From positions 50,315 through 114,314 of the forward strand of contig JACATO010000149.1 of assembly GCA_018389105.1 (NCBI GenBank): DNA of 64,000 nucleotides, in the 5' to 3' direction. This stretch comes from Nautilus pompilius (Eukaryota; Mollusca; Cephalopoda; Nautilida; Nautilidae). A model generated the notes under the pieces. It had not been told where the DNA came from, ran no database searches, and saw only the letters and a program-made list of their open reading frames with translations. Below are positions 36,549 to 49,029 of this stretch, piece after piece (within the stretch, counting starts at the first letter, position 1; each line of letters begins with the position of its first letter). Position numbers and translations under genes: made by a program.

Positions 36549-39350
36549 CAGTGGTTCCCAACCTTTTTTGTCCCGTTCCCCCTTTTCCAGTCATTGTTTC
36601 ACCTGTGGACCCCCTACAACGAAATATGTTAAGCCAAGAAAGTTAATAAAAGATTTTTCTGCAAGCAAGAAATGAATATATAAAATGCCTTCCATTGTTA
36701 TGCTGATTAAGATGTAGGCCTATTTATATGAAATCAGAAAACATTCCGTTCAGCACTTTTTGATTTAAGTACAACACATAGGAAAAATGTTATGTTAATG
36801 TTGTTATAGTTGTAGGTATTGTGTGCAAAAACTATCTTTATAATATTTGCTCTTTTTTGAGCTTGCAAGCACATGTATGAATAAAAAGAATCACAAAAAC
36901 TGTATTAATACAACAAAAAATCACAAAAACAGCAGTGAATGAAACTTTTCATTGGTTGCGAAAAGGTATGTCACTTTATATTTCTCAATGGGACGTTTGT
37001 GGTTGTTTTTGAGCAACCAGCTCATGAATCCTTGGCTCAGTGGCAGCCAGGGCACACCTCAAGTCATCTTCCACAGACAGCTTGTTCCTTGATTTTGTTT
37101 TTATTGCAAGTAATGAAGAAAACCCACTTTCGCACAGGTAGGTTGAAGCAAAAGGCAAAAGAACTCGAACTGCCAGATCACTTATTTTTGGATATGATTC
37201 CATCATTGAACACCAGAAGCTAGACAAGGAGTTTGACTGGAACACATTCTTGGCTGTTGAATCATGGAGAAGCTCAATGAACTCTTCTTGTGCGTCTTCT
37301 AACACATCATCAACCTGACATAAGAAAGGATTTTTTGCTAATCCTGCATGCTGAGGGCTCAAGTCAGGAAAGTAACGGCGAAATTCATCATCTAGATGAG
37401 ACAAGTGGTCCATGATTTCCTTGGACAAGGTGCTTGAAAGCTGACCATCAGCAAGAACTTCATTCAATGATGGAATCATAAATTTTTCCTACACTCACTC
37501 TCTTCTTATACAGCTCCAATTTGGCCAAAAATGCATGTATTGAGTCACAGTGGCTGAGCAAGTTTGAATCCTTTCCTTGGAGTCTCAAGTTCAGCTGGTT
37601 GAAGATTTCAAATATGTCCACAAGATAAGCAAGGCGGAGCTCAAAGTGTTCTGATTTCAATATCTCCAACAGGTCACATTTTTTCTGTACATCAAGAAAC
37701 ATTTCAACTTCCTGGCGAAGAGAGAAGAAGCGGGACAAAAATCTCCCTGCAGACAACCACCTGACGGATGTATAAAAGAGCATGGAACTATGCTCGGATT
37801 CCATGTCATGACACAGTTGCTGGAACAGTCTCGTGTTTAGGGCAGAGTTTTTCACATAGTTCACGACCTTAACAATACCAGTGAAAATTGTGAGAAGCCC
37901 AGAAGGAAGCGATTTAGAAGCCAGAGCCTCCCGATGAATGAAGCAGTGCACACCAACTGCATTTGGTGCTTTGGATTTTACTTTTGCTTGGAAACCCGAC
38001 CTCGACCCAAGCATGGCTGGAGCTCCATCAGTTGTGATTCCAACAAGATTATTCCAACTCAAACCATGCTCGTCAAAAAACGATGACACAGCATTCATCA
38101 CATCAGTGGCCGTACTTGATGTTTCAAGATTTTGACAGCAAAGAAATTCCTCCTTGATTATGCCTTTGAACAGGTATCGGCAGTATACCAACAGCTGGCA
38201 CGCCATTGCTACATCAGTGGATTCATCGACCTGTATAGCAAAAATGGGGGATGCTTTTATCTCTTCAATAATCTGATCTTTCACATCACCTGACATGTCG
38301 CTGATTCTTCGCTGGATAGTATTATTCGAAAGAGATACATCACTTAGTTTCTGTGCTGCTTCTGCTCCAAGAACCAGTCTAACCATTTCTTTTGCACAAG
38401 GTAGGATCAATTCTTCAGCAATTGTGTGTGGCTTTTTCTTCCGTGCTACTAAATAAGCCACTCTGTATGATGCTTCCACGATGTTCCCTCTCTTCTCTTG
38501 GAAGCTACCAGTCGCATCAAGTTTTTGCCTCTTCAGTTCATCAGCTTTCCTCTTGAAAAAATACTTTTCCTTGCTAGCATACTCAGGGTGGCATTTGGTC
38601 AGGTGAAGTTGTAATTTTGAAGGCTTCAGTGAATCATTTCCCAGGACACGAAAACAAATGACACACTGTGGGAGATCTACATTATTTTTTTGAATCGAAG
38701 TAAACCCCCACTGAAGATAATCTTCCGAGAACTTTCTCTTCTTACTTGACATTATGCAATATCTGTGGGTGGAAAAAAGAAAGCTGACTATGTGTGCGAC
38801 CAGGTTAATATAACAACAATATACAAGTAAAATAATAACAAACCAAAGAGGTATCATATACACACAGACACTTAAACATGCAAAGTATAAGTCACGATTT
38901 CACTAATTTCACGATTTTGCTAAATATTATCACTTGTTGTTAGCCATAGAAAGAAAATAATTAACATTGCCTTAATATTATTTTCTTAATATTGCCATAA
39001 TAAAATAAAGGTTATTTATTCATTTTCTCTCTCTCATTCATATATCACGTATATTCATGACACTCGTCATTTAAGGAGGCAATAAATCTTCCTGTCATCT
39101 CGCGGGCCGCTCATGACCATCCCAAGGGCCAAATTTGTCACATGGACCGTGAGTTTGACACCGCTGATACTGTTAGCTAATGTAGAGCAATCCTAACATT
39201 TAAACATTCAGTTTTAAGGATTGTGAACAGTAGTAATAATTTTATTCTGAGCCGCATGTCTTCTAATTCCAGTATAATAAATTTAAAATAAGTAGAATCT
39301 CTATGGACCCCTTGAAATTCTTCCATGGACCCCCTGGGTTGGAACCACTG
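36549..39350 (-). mobile_element. Complete ZBED-type hAT element in the F1-U2 upstream region
   Basis: Terminal inverted repeats CAGTGGTTCCCAACC (left) and GGTTGGAACCACTG (right) bound a 2.8-kb element. The 8-bp target duplication GTCTACCA is present at 36541-36548 and 39351-39358. U1 and U3 have the uninterrupted sequence at this place (near 8348 and 53631), so the insertion is younger than the duplications. It encodes one transposase on the minus strand. Confidence 0.95.
36985..38752 (-). pseudogene. hAT transposase (ZBED5/SCAND3-like), one frameshift
   Basis: Translation from the ATG at 38752 (MSSKKRKFSEDYLQWGFTSI) gives a BED-type zinc finger (CVICFRVLGN with a later HLTKCH), then hAT core motifs (QVDESTDVAMACQLLVYCRY; TTDGAPAMLG; HCFIHREALASK) and, after a shift, the C-terminal dimerisation block (LAVRVLLPFASTYLCESGFS). 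The frame breaks near 37478, where an A run in GGAAAAATTT seems one base too long; beyond it the protein reads on to the stop at 36985. Length would be about 590 aa. An upstream in-frame extension to 38863 is unlikely to be coding. Such transposases bind the terminal repeats and excise the element; this copy needs the shift to be real before it is called dead. Confidence 0.9.
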
Positions 39351-39780
39351 GTCTACCACAAACACATTGAAAGCCCCGACCGTCAAGGAGGTCTGACCAT
39401 TTGGCCTATACTCTGGTATTAGTGATCGAAGATGACGATCAATAAATTCAAATTTTAAATGAGTTTCTTTCTTTTCTAAATGGTTCTCTGATGACTCAAT
39501 TCAAGTCTCATATGAAAGGAGTCGTCAATCATGGAGGTTGAGTCGATATTTTCAGTCCAGGTAAGAATAGATGTAAGTCAGGTTGATATCCGCCGACACG
39601 TTTAGCACATAATCCTTCCTGTAACGATACACGATGTGCACATTTGGTGAAGAAGCTGACGAGGCGAGGAAGCTCTGTTTTTGACACCAACCAGTCACAG
39701 AACTTTCTCTCTCCAGTTGCCAATTACACGCAATGAACAATGAACCTGTCCAAGTTGAATTTTTCATTTCCCAGTGCAGT

Positions 39781-39787
39781 TATAAAT
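39781..39787 (+). promoter_or_regulatory. TATA box of F1-U2, diverged core promoter
   Basis: TATAAATAAATACCCCCCGC precedes the ATG by about 50 bp. The 60 bp around it differ clearly from U1 and U3, which share CGTATAAATACCCCGCCCAT, although the sequence on both sides is nearly the same. Confidence 0.65.
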
Positions 39788-39832
39788 AAATACCCCCCGC
39801 CGAAGGCAGTGTTATTCAAACAGGACAGAAGT

Positions 39833-42800
39833 ATGTGGTGGCCAACAAGTTCAGGTGTGCTGATCCTCTTGCTCGCGTTATCAGCAGGTAAGAGAATTTC
39901 TATTTCTCCCTTTGGGGCCCAGGAACACGACAGGGGAAGCGGCCGAGCGTAGACTTTTTTCCTGTTACAAATTCAGTTCGCAGCCGTGAAAACGTCCAAG
40001 CTGCAGCATACGGGCGCAGGTGTCCGCCGCCGACTGATCGTCACAATCTTTCCAGAACCAGGTGTTTTCAGTGCCAAACAAACAGAACCGAATACTCCTT
40101 CGTAACCCATCGATGCACGTTAGGCAAACCGGGCTACCAAACTATACGATTTTGATGGCGGCGGGAAGGAATATTCATTTCGAAAAGCCAGGCAGAGCGC
40201 AGTAGGAAGGGGCGAATATTTCCTAGACTGGTTCGTTGTCAGACCTGATACCGGAGCTAACGGAATAATGCGGGTGGGACAAGCAGAAATACGGCACCCA
40301 CTCCGTCAATGAACGGAGCTTCATGGCTTCTCTTGAAATAGGAAGTAACCCTATTGATAATCCACAGCCGATTATCCAATGTTTTTTCGCAGATTTTCCA
40401 TCCGTTCATCGACGTCTCATCGTCCAACTATTCACCTCTTGATCGAAGTCCATTGGTTCCCCTGATCTGTGTTTTTGTTGTCTACCTATAGAATCTCCTC
40501 ACCTGGTTATATATAGTCCACAATCGCGGGTGACCGGAATATTCTGCCAGAGTCCTGGAGGCTGTTTCTTTACTTCTGCCAAACGTTTACTTTTTATTTT
40601 AAATTTTCTTTGCTCGAAAAATATTGTAGATTTCTCATCTTCTGATTAAAGAAGACAGACGGAAGGATGGACCCACTCAGCAGTAACTCTTAGAATACCC
40701 TGCTCATATCGATCGCTCTGCTTCAGATCCCACATTACAAATTTACAGACTTTCCTGGGAACCGAACAAAAAAGGGCTCACTGATCTGTAGAACTGGTTT
40801 ATTTCGGGTCTACCAAACGTACACCATTTCAACTGGTCACAAGCAGAGCCGGATTAAGGCCAGGGCTTTAGGGGCTGCCACCCAGGGGCCTTACTTCATT
40901 TGTGAATTCAGAATCAAAGCATAAGTATTCTAAATCATCTCTTTAAAAAGAGCTCCATTAATACACTGTGTATATATATTTGTAGTTAGCATAATACGGC
41001 AGAAATAAACACTGGGCAGTAGATCTCAAAGTGAGGGTCGCGATAAATGGTAGCAGACCACGTGACAATAGGGCTGAGCGGAGGGAGCTGGGCCGTTGGC
41101 ATGGACTCACGATTTTGAGGGGCCTACTCCCCTCGTTAGAGCCAAACGGGGAAACCTTTTGTAGAGAATTATACATAGATTTCATGCTCCTTTGAATTGG
41201 AAGAATTCAAATTGCCGCCTTAAATATTTTGGTAAAGGGGAAACAGGCCCTTTCGTTGTTTCTGTTCTCCGTTAACTGACAGGAGCCAGGTACTCGAGAA
41301 CAGTGTGGCGTCAGAGAGAAGCGTCTCAGCACAGGAAGTGTATAATTAAAAATCGAACTTTAAGGTTACGGTATTTTTTTCCTTTTTTAGCTGATAGGGA
41401 CAGATACTACCAGCCATGATCTTGTCTTCTATTGTCAGACATGTTTAAGTCGGGACCGCTGTTACTAAATTGTGTTGTGATCTTTTTCTGTCTTTTACCG
41501 GTCCCATCACGTGGCTGCTGGCCGGTCACGTGACCCTGTTGCTTTCGTTATGGCTGATAAAGGAAACAAAATTGAGTTGCGAACTTTTGAGAGTTGCGGA
41601 AAGTCAGAAATCATTAGTCATAAACCGTTGAAAGGAGGAGAATGAACTTATGTCAATTTTATCTGGTGTAAAGTAGGCGAAAGGAATAAGGAAATTATTC
41701 TCAACGATCCATCTATCAAGACCTCGGTAAGTGTACAAAATAGGGTTACTATAAATGTTTATATTATTTTTAATTTTCTATATTTGGGGGTTAGAATCTA
41801 CTATACCAGTAGCTATTTTGTCATCCCTCTAAATATAACTGATATAGAATTATAGATAAACCGATGCTATGAATTCTATTTTGATATCATGAGAAATATT
41901 GTCTTCAAATAGTCAGCCGCCCCGCAGACGTGTGTCCTGGTTATGGCACAGACCTCTGAGGTAACTCACAGTTGCATCACTGGCCCCAGCAACTTCTTGT
42001 AAATCCGCCACCCTGCGAGAAAGACGGACAGTACAGGCTACCGATAGGGGCCGGTCTTCGTAGATAATTTAAGAGGACAGTCTTATGACAACGCATCAAA
42101 CATGTCAGGATGCTACAAAGGGCTTCAAGCGCACATATTCTCATTATCAATCAACTTGCCTTGCCCATTACATTCCATGTACTGCACACTTCCTTAATAT
42201 GGTAGGTATATGTGCTGTGGACAGCTGCACTGGAGCAGTTTCATTCTTTGGTCTTATACAAAAACTTTACAATTTTTTTTTTTCTGGTCAGCCCAACAAT
42301 GGTCAGTAATGCCTCAGTGCCTTAAAGCTGAAAGTGGAAGTGAATCTACATTGGTAGTTAAAAGTGCATCAGACACTAGATGGTCTGCGAGGGCCGATGC
42401 CACAAAAGCTGTACCCTTACGACGAGGTTATTTTCAAGAAGCTTTGAAGTTCATCACAGAAGTTGTAAATCAGGAGGCTGACACACATTATGAAGCTAAC
42501 ACTATACTCAAGCAGCTATCAACATTGGAAACAGTTCTCTTGGTAGACTTCTGGGCTGTCATACTAGAGAGGTTCAATCAAGTCAGCAAATCACTTCAAC
42601 ATGAAACACTGGAGCGTCAATTAGCAATTAAACTTCTTAAATCTCAACTGGAATGTTTGATGTTGTAGCGGGATCAGTTTGAAGTGTTTGAAAATAAAGC
42701 AAAAGACAACACAGAAAATATGGAATAATGTGACGATCAAAAACGAGAGCATAGGGGAAAATGATGGTAATGCTGAAGATGTTGCTTTGCGAGGAAGACA

Positions 42801-45800
42801 GAAGTTCAAGGTGGAAACATATCTACTCATCATAGACAAGTTATGCTCAGCTCTTTCTCATCGCATTGAAGCATATAAAAACGTTCATTCATTGTTTGGT
42901 TACCTGGTCGAATTTCCAACAATGAGTGATGAAGACATTTCAACAGCTGCAGCCAAGTTTCAGAAGATTTACTCAGATGACATCGAGCCTGAATTTGTGC
43001 CAGAAATTCCTCACTTAAACCTTTGTTGGGCAATTTGATGAAGTCAGGTACAAGCATGAAACACTGCAAGCTTCTGATATCTACACCCTTGTAGTAAAAA
43101 ATGGATTAACTTCTTCATTCCCTGATGTTGAAATAGCACTACGGATTTACTTGTGTTTAATGAAAACTAATGCGAGTGGAGAGAGGAGTTTCTCCAAGAT
43201 GAAACACCTAAAGAACATACACAGATCGACAATGGCACAAAAACGACTAAACAGGCAGGCTCTCATGGCAATTGAAAATCATGTTCTCAACAGCTTACAA
43301 TTTACTGATGTTTTGGAGAAATTTGTTTCCAAGAAATTATGGAAAGCAAATGTTTGAATTTTAAATGTGATAGGCCTTGTATAAATAAATTTAACATTTA
43401 TTTACCTGTTTTTCCTTTTGAACATATCACTGGGGGCCTCACAGTACCTGTAGCCCAGGAGGCCTACAAATCTTAAACCGGCTCTGGTCACAAGATTTCG
43501 ATTTTTCAACGACCGATGATAACAGACTAATACAAGAAAATCAACGATTCACGGGTTTCCTCTTCTGGAAATTTCGAACCATTTTCTTATCCAACTCGAT
43601 TATTTAACCATTTATATTTGTTCGTATCAGGTACAGGGATTAGTGACTCAGCGTCTGGCTCGATTAATTTGCGCTCATCGACTGCTTGTAGCAAGTTCTG
43701 TTGATGCGAGAGTCCATGACATTTGAAACGAGCTTTTAGAATCCTTTTTGCCTTTTGAATTGCAAACACGGACGTAGAAGCCAAGATTAACTCTTGGAGT
43801 TGTATTTAGCTCCAGTGTTGAGCCATTTCTCTGGGTTTGGATAACATTATCTTGAGTGGCGAAAAATCCACCTTTCGCTGGCAAATGTATATTTACTCCA
43901 ACCCCCGACACATGACACTTACACGATATTTTTATCTAGTTGACAGTACCTCTTCTGATGACGAATGCGGGAAGAATGCTCTGAAGGAAATTGCAGCCTG
44001 TGGCCAGGTATTTGACGTGCAGAATATAAGCAAAATTATAGGGAAGGTTCAAGCAGGAAAAAACCTGAACGGTGAAATGGAAGAAATTATGGACGAAACA
44101 TGCAAGTAAGTATTATGAACTTTGGGCAATAGACAGGTGTGCAGTATCTTAATAGAGACACCGGTATTGTAGTTATGTAATCATCAGCTTGTACCGAATC
44201 CTTATTCTGACATTCGAGGTCAAAGGTAAAGTCACATCAGTGAAGGTATTAGCCATGTTGTCTTCCCAACTCGGCAAGGTACGGTTGTCTGGGCAGGTAA
44301 AAGTCAGGCGAAATCTACACGGGCACGGAAAATCCACATGAGAACTTTACTTTCATCCCTGCTTCCGTTCTGTGTAGAATAAGCCGGACCCTTGCCGACT
44401 GGAACTCGACCACCGGACCGTCAGTTATTGCATTCCAGAGGTCTACCACCGGAACACCCCGGCCTTTAACTTAAGGGACACACACCGATGTATTCACCAA
44501 GACGTTTTTCTTACCATTCTCGCGACCGATACTGCTTGCGGATTCATAGTTTGGCCTGTTGTCCCTTTAAATAATGAGCGCTGTCTTTACAGGGAATCTC
44601 CGCTCCTCGATTAGAGAGCCCTCGACCAGGTCCAGCCTCACAGAGCCTTTAATCGGACCTCTCAATATTGACAGCGCCCGTAAAACGTTAAATGCTAAAG
44701 CCTTTTTGTTGTTGTTTTTTATACTAAGAAAGTAGCTATAAACCACCGATGGCTGTTGTCTCAAAATATTTATCCTCAGTGTCCGAAATTGTGGTAAGGG
44801 AAGAATGTATCTCTCTGATGTCCCGTGCAGCCTTTCTTTCAGGTCTCTGTTTCATATGGAGAAACGCCAAAATGCCTCGTAGTTCACGAACAGGTGAATA
44901 CAGCGAGCGCTGATATTTATAAACTTGCGACCCGGGTTCTGCTCTAACCCGGTCCTCTGGACGGAGGTCACTCGTCTCCTCCCTGTTATATAAACTTTAA
45001 TATTTCCATTATATCATCTGCAGACTTTTCTGATCTCCCGGACAATTGCTGGCTGGACTTTACATCGTCACCAGAGCAGCAGCATCTCAGACCGGATCAG
45101 ATTAAACTACCACGAATATCATCGTTAGTTTCCTTGGTATACATCTGCCTCATGTTTCCTGATTCATTCAGGAAAACTCCGATGTATTTGTATCTTTTCT
45201 TCTTTGCAGAAATATTGCTAAAGCATCCGATTGTTTGGTTAACTTCGTCGACCGGTGCGAGAATTATAAAAAGTTGGTAGAGTTTCTTGGTTTCAGTACC
45301 AGATATTTTAAATCTGCCAACCTCGGTTTTTGCAGATCTATTTCCGGTAAGTAAACTACAAGAGCATTTAGAACGAGATCAGCTTAGAAAGCTGATATAA
45401 GGGGGCCGTCTTTTAATTTAGATAAACGCGGACTCTGGTTTTCACCAGTTTCTTCTTAATGCTGCGATTGTTAGAAAGATATTAAATAGACGTTCTCTCA
45501 CCAAATCTACGAATCCGGCTTCAAGAGAATCGCAAAGTAGTGAAGTACGAATTTAAGACGACACCGACAGCCACTCAGAGGGGTCCTCACCTCGGCGAAT
45601 ATGCCCTCCACGTTTATCAGTCCTGGTAATCTCGTGGATGTGCAGGAGTTTAGATTATTTGGTATATTCCAAGTTGCTTGGTGTAAGGCTCCCAGTTGCG
45701 TCAATTGCACATTAAAGGGAAATACAAAGTTTACCTTTCTGTCAGCGTTTTGAGTTTGGATGTAGAGAAAATCGTATTGAATCCACTTGTATCAATGGAT

Positions 45801-47406
45801 CTCCCAAACTCAGCAGAGTCTGGTCAGCCAAACGGTTGATTTCCATGGATGATCAACTAAGAAAAATTTCAAAACGTAACTTAGCGAGGTTTTCTGTAAT
45901 TTGGATTCTTCAGAAGTGAATCAAAGTGTACACGTGGAAATGACTTACCTCTGGTATGGAATCCTTTAGCATTAGCGAACATCTTCGATATGGACGATCC
46001 ATAATAGGTGAACACGATTATTTCATTTGTCGGAGAAGGATGCGAGACAGATGTAGTTAGGGAAGCCAGACGGACGGAAGTCTCAATTTTCTCGTGCAGC
46101 AATAAACAGTCACTTTCTGGAGGGCCACCGACAAGATTTCTTCTACATTTTATACATTTAAAATCGAGCACTGATTGTTCAGGGTCAGTGCCTAGCGATA
46201 GTTTATCCTTGTTTAATACACAACGGGGAACTAACCGTAAAGGGGTCTCTCCTTTTATAAAAGCTTCCATAGATATCGCATCATACCTGATCGACCGCCC
46301 CCGGTATATAGTCTCTTCTCTTTTCCAGATATTGTGAAAGAAACCAGCTGCCTAATGAAGAACACTACTCGAGTAGGTCTGATGGGGTGTTTCAAAAATT
46401 ATTCCGATATCTCTTCACGTTACCTGAAGGGAGGTATCAGCAATGTACCTGAACGGGGTTACGATGCCGTGTGCAGGTTAGTAAGGAAAGAGTTAATCGT
46501 CTTTGTTTTCGCTGAATAGGAATCTCGTTGGCAGTTTGTCAGATGCAGGAAAAATTCGTCACCCATGGTGTCATTCAACCAGCTGTTTGTTTTCATTAAA
46601 AGGTAAACGATCGCTCAGAACACAGGAAATAAAATCGCCTGTTTGTAGGTTACGATCCAGAAGTTCGGTAAGTTTACTTATGAAAGCTATCAACATTTTT
46701 GTCTGTTGGAATCGTTGGAGACGTGAAGCTTTTAAAGGAAACAATGCAACGGTAATCTGAGCGATCGGGGGAGACAGATTTTTATACAAAAGAAGGCAAT
46801 GATATGCTGATTAGTCCGAGTAAGAAGTAGTGTAGGGCGGACAAATTACAGGTCGGGCGGTCTTGTGGCTGGTGTCTTATTTGACGCCAACGGACGGTAC
46901 TCTTGTGTTATATTTAGCTGTGGTATGAATACTACTTCTGATACTGGAGATAGTTCGGTTTGAGGAGCTGATAGATAAACGGGAGATGTTGTCAGGGTCA
47001 ATAGATATCCAGTTATTTCGGTCTGATCAGACAACAGACTGCCTATTTTACGTCAACTCCATCAGGTTTACTTTTAAAGCTGTAAAGGTACCACACATTT
47101 CGTTCAGCTGCTATTTATAAACTTAACATCCTATTTCTCTTTTTAAAGTGAAAATAGCTGCACATTTAGTTAACTAATGAAAATGTCTGTTGCAGAAGCC
47201 TTTCGACCAGCGTTGATTGTGGGGCGAAGGAATTGGTAGAGTGCGGCAATTTGGGTCAGATCTTCAAAGACTACATTACCTCTTCCATGTCGCAAAGATG
47301 CTACAAGATTTCAGGCTACAAGTCACCGACTCGTGGATCAGCTTCCGGCCAAACCTCAGCTCAGGCCACTCTGTTGGCTATTGCCATTGGTTACCTTCTG
47401 TTCTGA
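39833..47406 (+). CDS. F1-U2: cysteine-rich GPI-anchored protein, intact
   Basis: Five exons, 39833-39887, 43940-44105, 45210-45346, 46329-46476 and 47196-47406, join to 717 nt (238 aa plus stop), phases 1, 2, 1, 2, all GT-AG. Residues 1-18 are a signal peptide. The ectodomain has twelve cysteines, three per exon in exons 2-5, with C-x7-C in exon 3 and CG-x17-RCY (C185, C204). N-glycosylation sequons are at about N131 and N143. Residues 205-224 are a Ser/Thr-rich stalk containing one repeat-like unit (YKSPTRGSAS), and 225-238 (ATLLAIAIGYLLF) look like a GPI-attachment tail. Intron 1 holds a dead hAT element and a ZBED-type hAT lies just upstream, without damage to the exons. Exons 2 and 3 differ strongly from U1 and U3. 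Function unknown; a surface or secreted recognition role is a guess. Confidence 0.85.
40844..43486 (+). mobile_element. hAT element (ZMYM1-like) in F1-U2 intron 1
   Basis: Orthologous to the U1 insertion (9838-12455): same terminal repeats and the same 8-bp duplication GTCACAAG at 40836-40843 and 43487-43494. The insertion therefore predates the split of U1 and U2 sequences here. Confidence 0.9.
41550..43357 (+). pseudogene. Degenerate ZMYM1-like hAT transposase, U2 copy
   Basis: Slightly better preserved than the U1 copy: a 152-codon open stretch (42210-42668) and a 68-codon C-terminal piece (43151-43357) with the dimerisation block (SGERSFSKMKHLKNIHRSTM). Stops and frameshifts separate them. 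The N-terminal exon (41550-41726) contains the same internal stop as U1. Confidence 0.75.
44436..44912. other. ~480-bp segment private to F1-U2 intron 2
   Basis: Between sequences that are continuous in U1 (near 13388) and U3 (near 56042), U2 has about 480 extra bases. No terminal repeats, target duplication or coding potential were seen. It could be an insertion, or an old segment lost from the other copies; the adjoining intron and exon 2 are also diverged in U2. Confidence 0.55.
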
Positions 47407-47690
47407 CCACTCTTACTACTTCCATTTAATTCCGTAAATCTTAGCTCCCCTGACAACTTCTGTGCTGAAGAAATACCTTCCCTCCAATTGGATTCTTACT
47501 CTTTTTATTGCTTTCATTCTGAAAAGTTTAATTTTCATTAAAAATTAAATATCTACTTTGCATTTTTCCATCATTTTCCTTTTATTAACAGGTTTTATCT
47601 CTTTACTTCCCTTCTAACCTGTCAGTTAATTCCTGTTTGGAAGGCTTCTCCTAAAACTGATCTTCCTTCAGATCATTTTGTAATTTTTTT

Positions 47691-47696
47691 AATAAA
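47691..47696 (+). terminator. Poly(A) signal candidate of F1-U2
   Basis: AATAAA about 285 bp after the stop; the nearer site of U1 (15975) is mutated here to AAGAAA. Confidence 0.3.
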
Positions 47697-48144
47697 GAAT
47701 TTTTACAAAAAACCATCAAATTTTCGTTTCTCTCCGATGTGAGATCAACAGAATGAAACCTGAACAGATGATCGGTCAGACTGGGCCAAAGTCTTCATTT
47801 TCTCTCTGATACAAGCAAAATAATTTAATTCCGATTTCTTTTCAACGTTGGATTAGTACAATTTGGTTTGCACTCTTTAATTCCTTTTCTTAAAATTATT
47901 AACCCGCCGCCAGCCAGGTACCGATGTCTAAACATGGACACAAGTCTGGTAAGATGGCAACCTGCCGCGCTTATCCAATCAGAAAGCGACACACATCCCG
48001 GTCCGTGAAGGGTTCGCCACTTCCTGGTTTGGCAGAAAGACTCTAAATGGATCTCTTACTTTTTCAAATGTCGGATAAAACACGTGACTACCTGGTAATG
48101 AAGGAAAAGAAGCCATACCACACAGGTGAGTCAAACGGAGTCGG

Positions 48145-48217
48145 CCCCGATCCGGATTCGAACCCCGAACTTCAATCTAGCAGTTCTGTACCCCGACCGT
48201 GGCACCGATCTGCTATT
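48145..48217 (-). mobile_element. tRNA-derived SINE fragment, U2
   Basis: Best-preserved of three copies: the minus strand contains GGGGTTCGAATCCGG, a good B box, and an A-box-like TGCCACGGTCGGGG about 45 bp upstream. Confidence 0.45.
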
Positions 48218-49020
48218 AACCCTTTAAGAAATATTAGATTTTCATATCTCCCTTCTGTCTTTATCGACTGTAATAAATTCTAATGTCGTCGACTAAAATT
48301 AACAAGAGCATATTGGATCGCTATTTTCACGTCTCACATCTTCTTCCTTCCATGTAAATAAATTCCTGTCCGTCCTGGCGTCGCCTTGTAGAAACTTGTT
48401 CCCTATTCGAATGTGCACGGGCGCCACCTGCCAGGACATTCGTCAGTCATGCGCAAGACAGGGTACTGTCGTCAAGGCTTCACGACCTCCCATCAGCGCG
48501 GCGTCTTCCGTAACCGGCAACAGTGGAGAATATTGCCGATAGATTTAACAATTTGTGCTTAGTAAAGTTAAATATGAAATTATAAATGGTAATATTGCTA
48601 CAGCTGGACCTCGCTGAAATGTAGGCTTTCATCCGGCGAACAGATCTTACTGCCAGCGAAGATGGGCCGCCTCCAAACAACGTGGAACCGAGCACTGGAA
48701 CAGGATCTGAAAGAGAATCCATGGCACGGCATACTGCCATCCATGACATCGAAACCGAGGCTCGAGTTCTTCATCAGTCGAATTAGCAGATCGACGGCGT
48801 GATTCCTCCCCCCCACCTTTAGCTTCCGGCTGTAGTCTGTAGACACAAGTGTCGCGCCTCGCTGAGGTAAGAGAAGGAAAGCACCTGTTAGCGATAACCA
48901 TCGCACTGCGCTATTGCTTAACATCTGGTAAGATTTGATACATGTGAAGCGCTCCGTGACAGTCGGGAATGACAGATTTATCAAAACTGCTGACAAACAG
49001 ATGTAGCAGGAATGGAGGCC
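48218..49020. other. F1-U2 to array interval, no gene supported
   Basis: Same as 16716-17515. Overlapping ORFs on the minus strand (48480-48996) lack ATG-based or family support. Confidence 0.45.
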
Positions 49021-49029
49021 GACCAGTCA

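Noticed and set aside
48598..49020. Minus-strand ORFs before array d
   Set aside because: Overlapping frames without ATG or motif support; the plus strand is only faintly retrotransposon-like.
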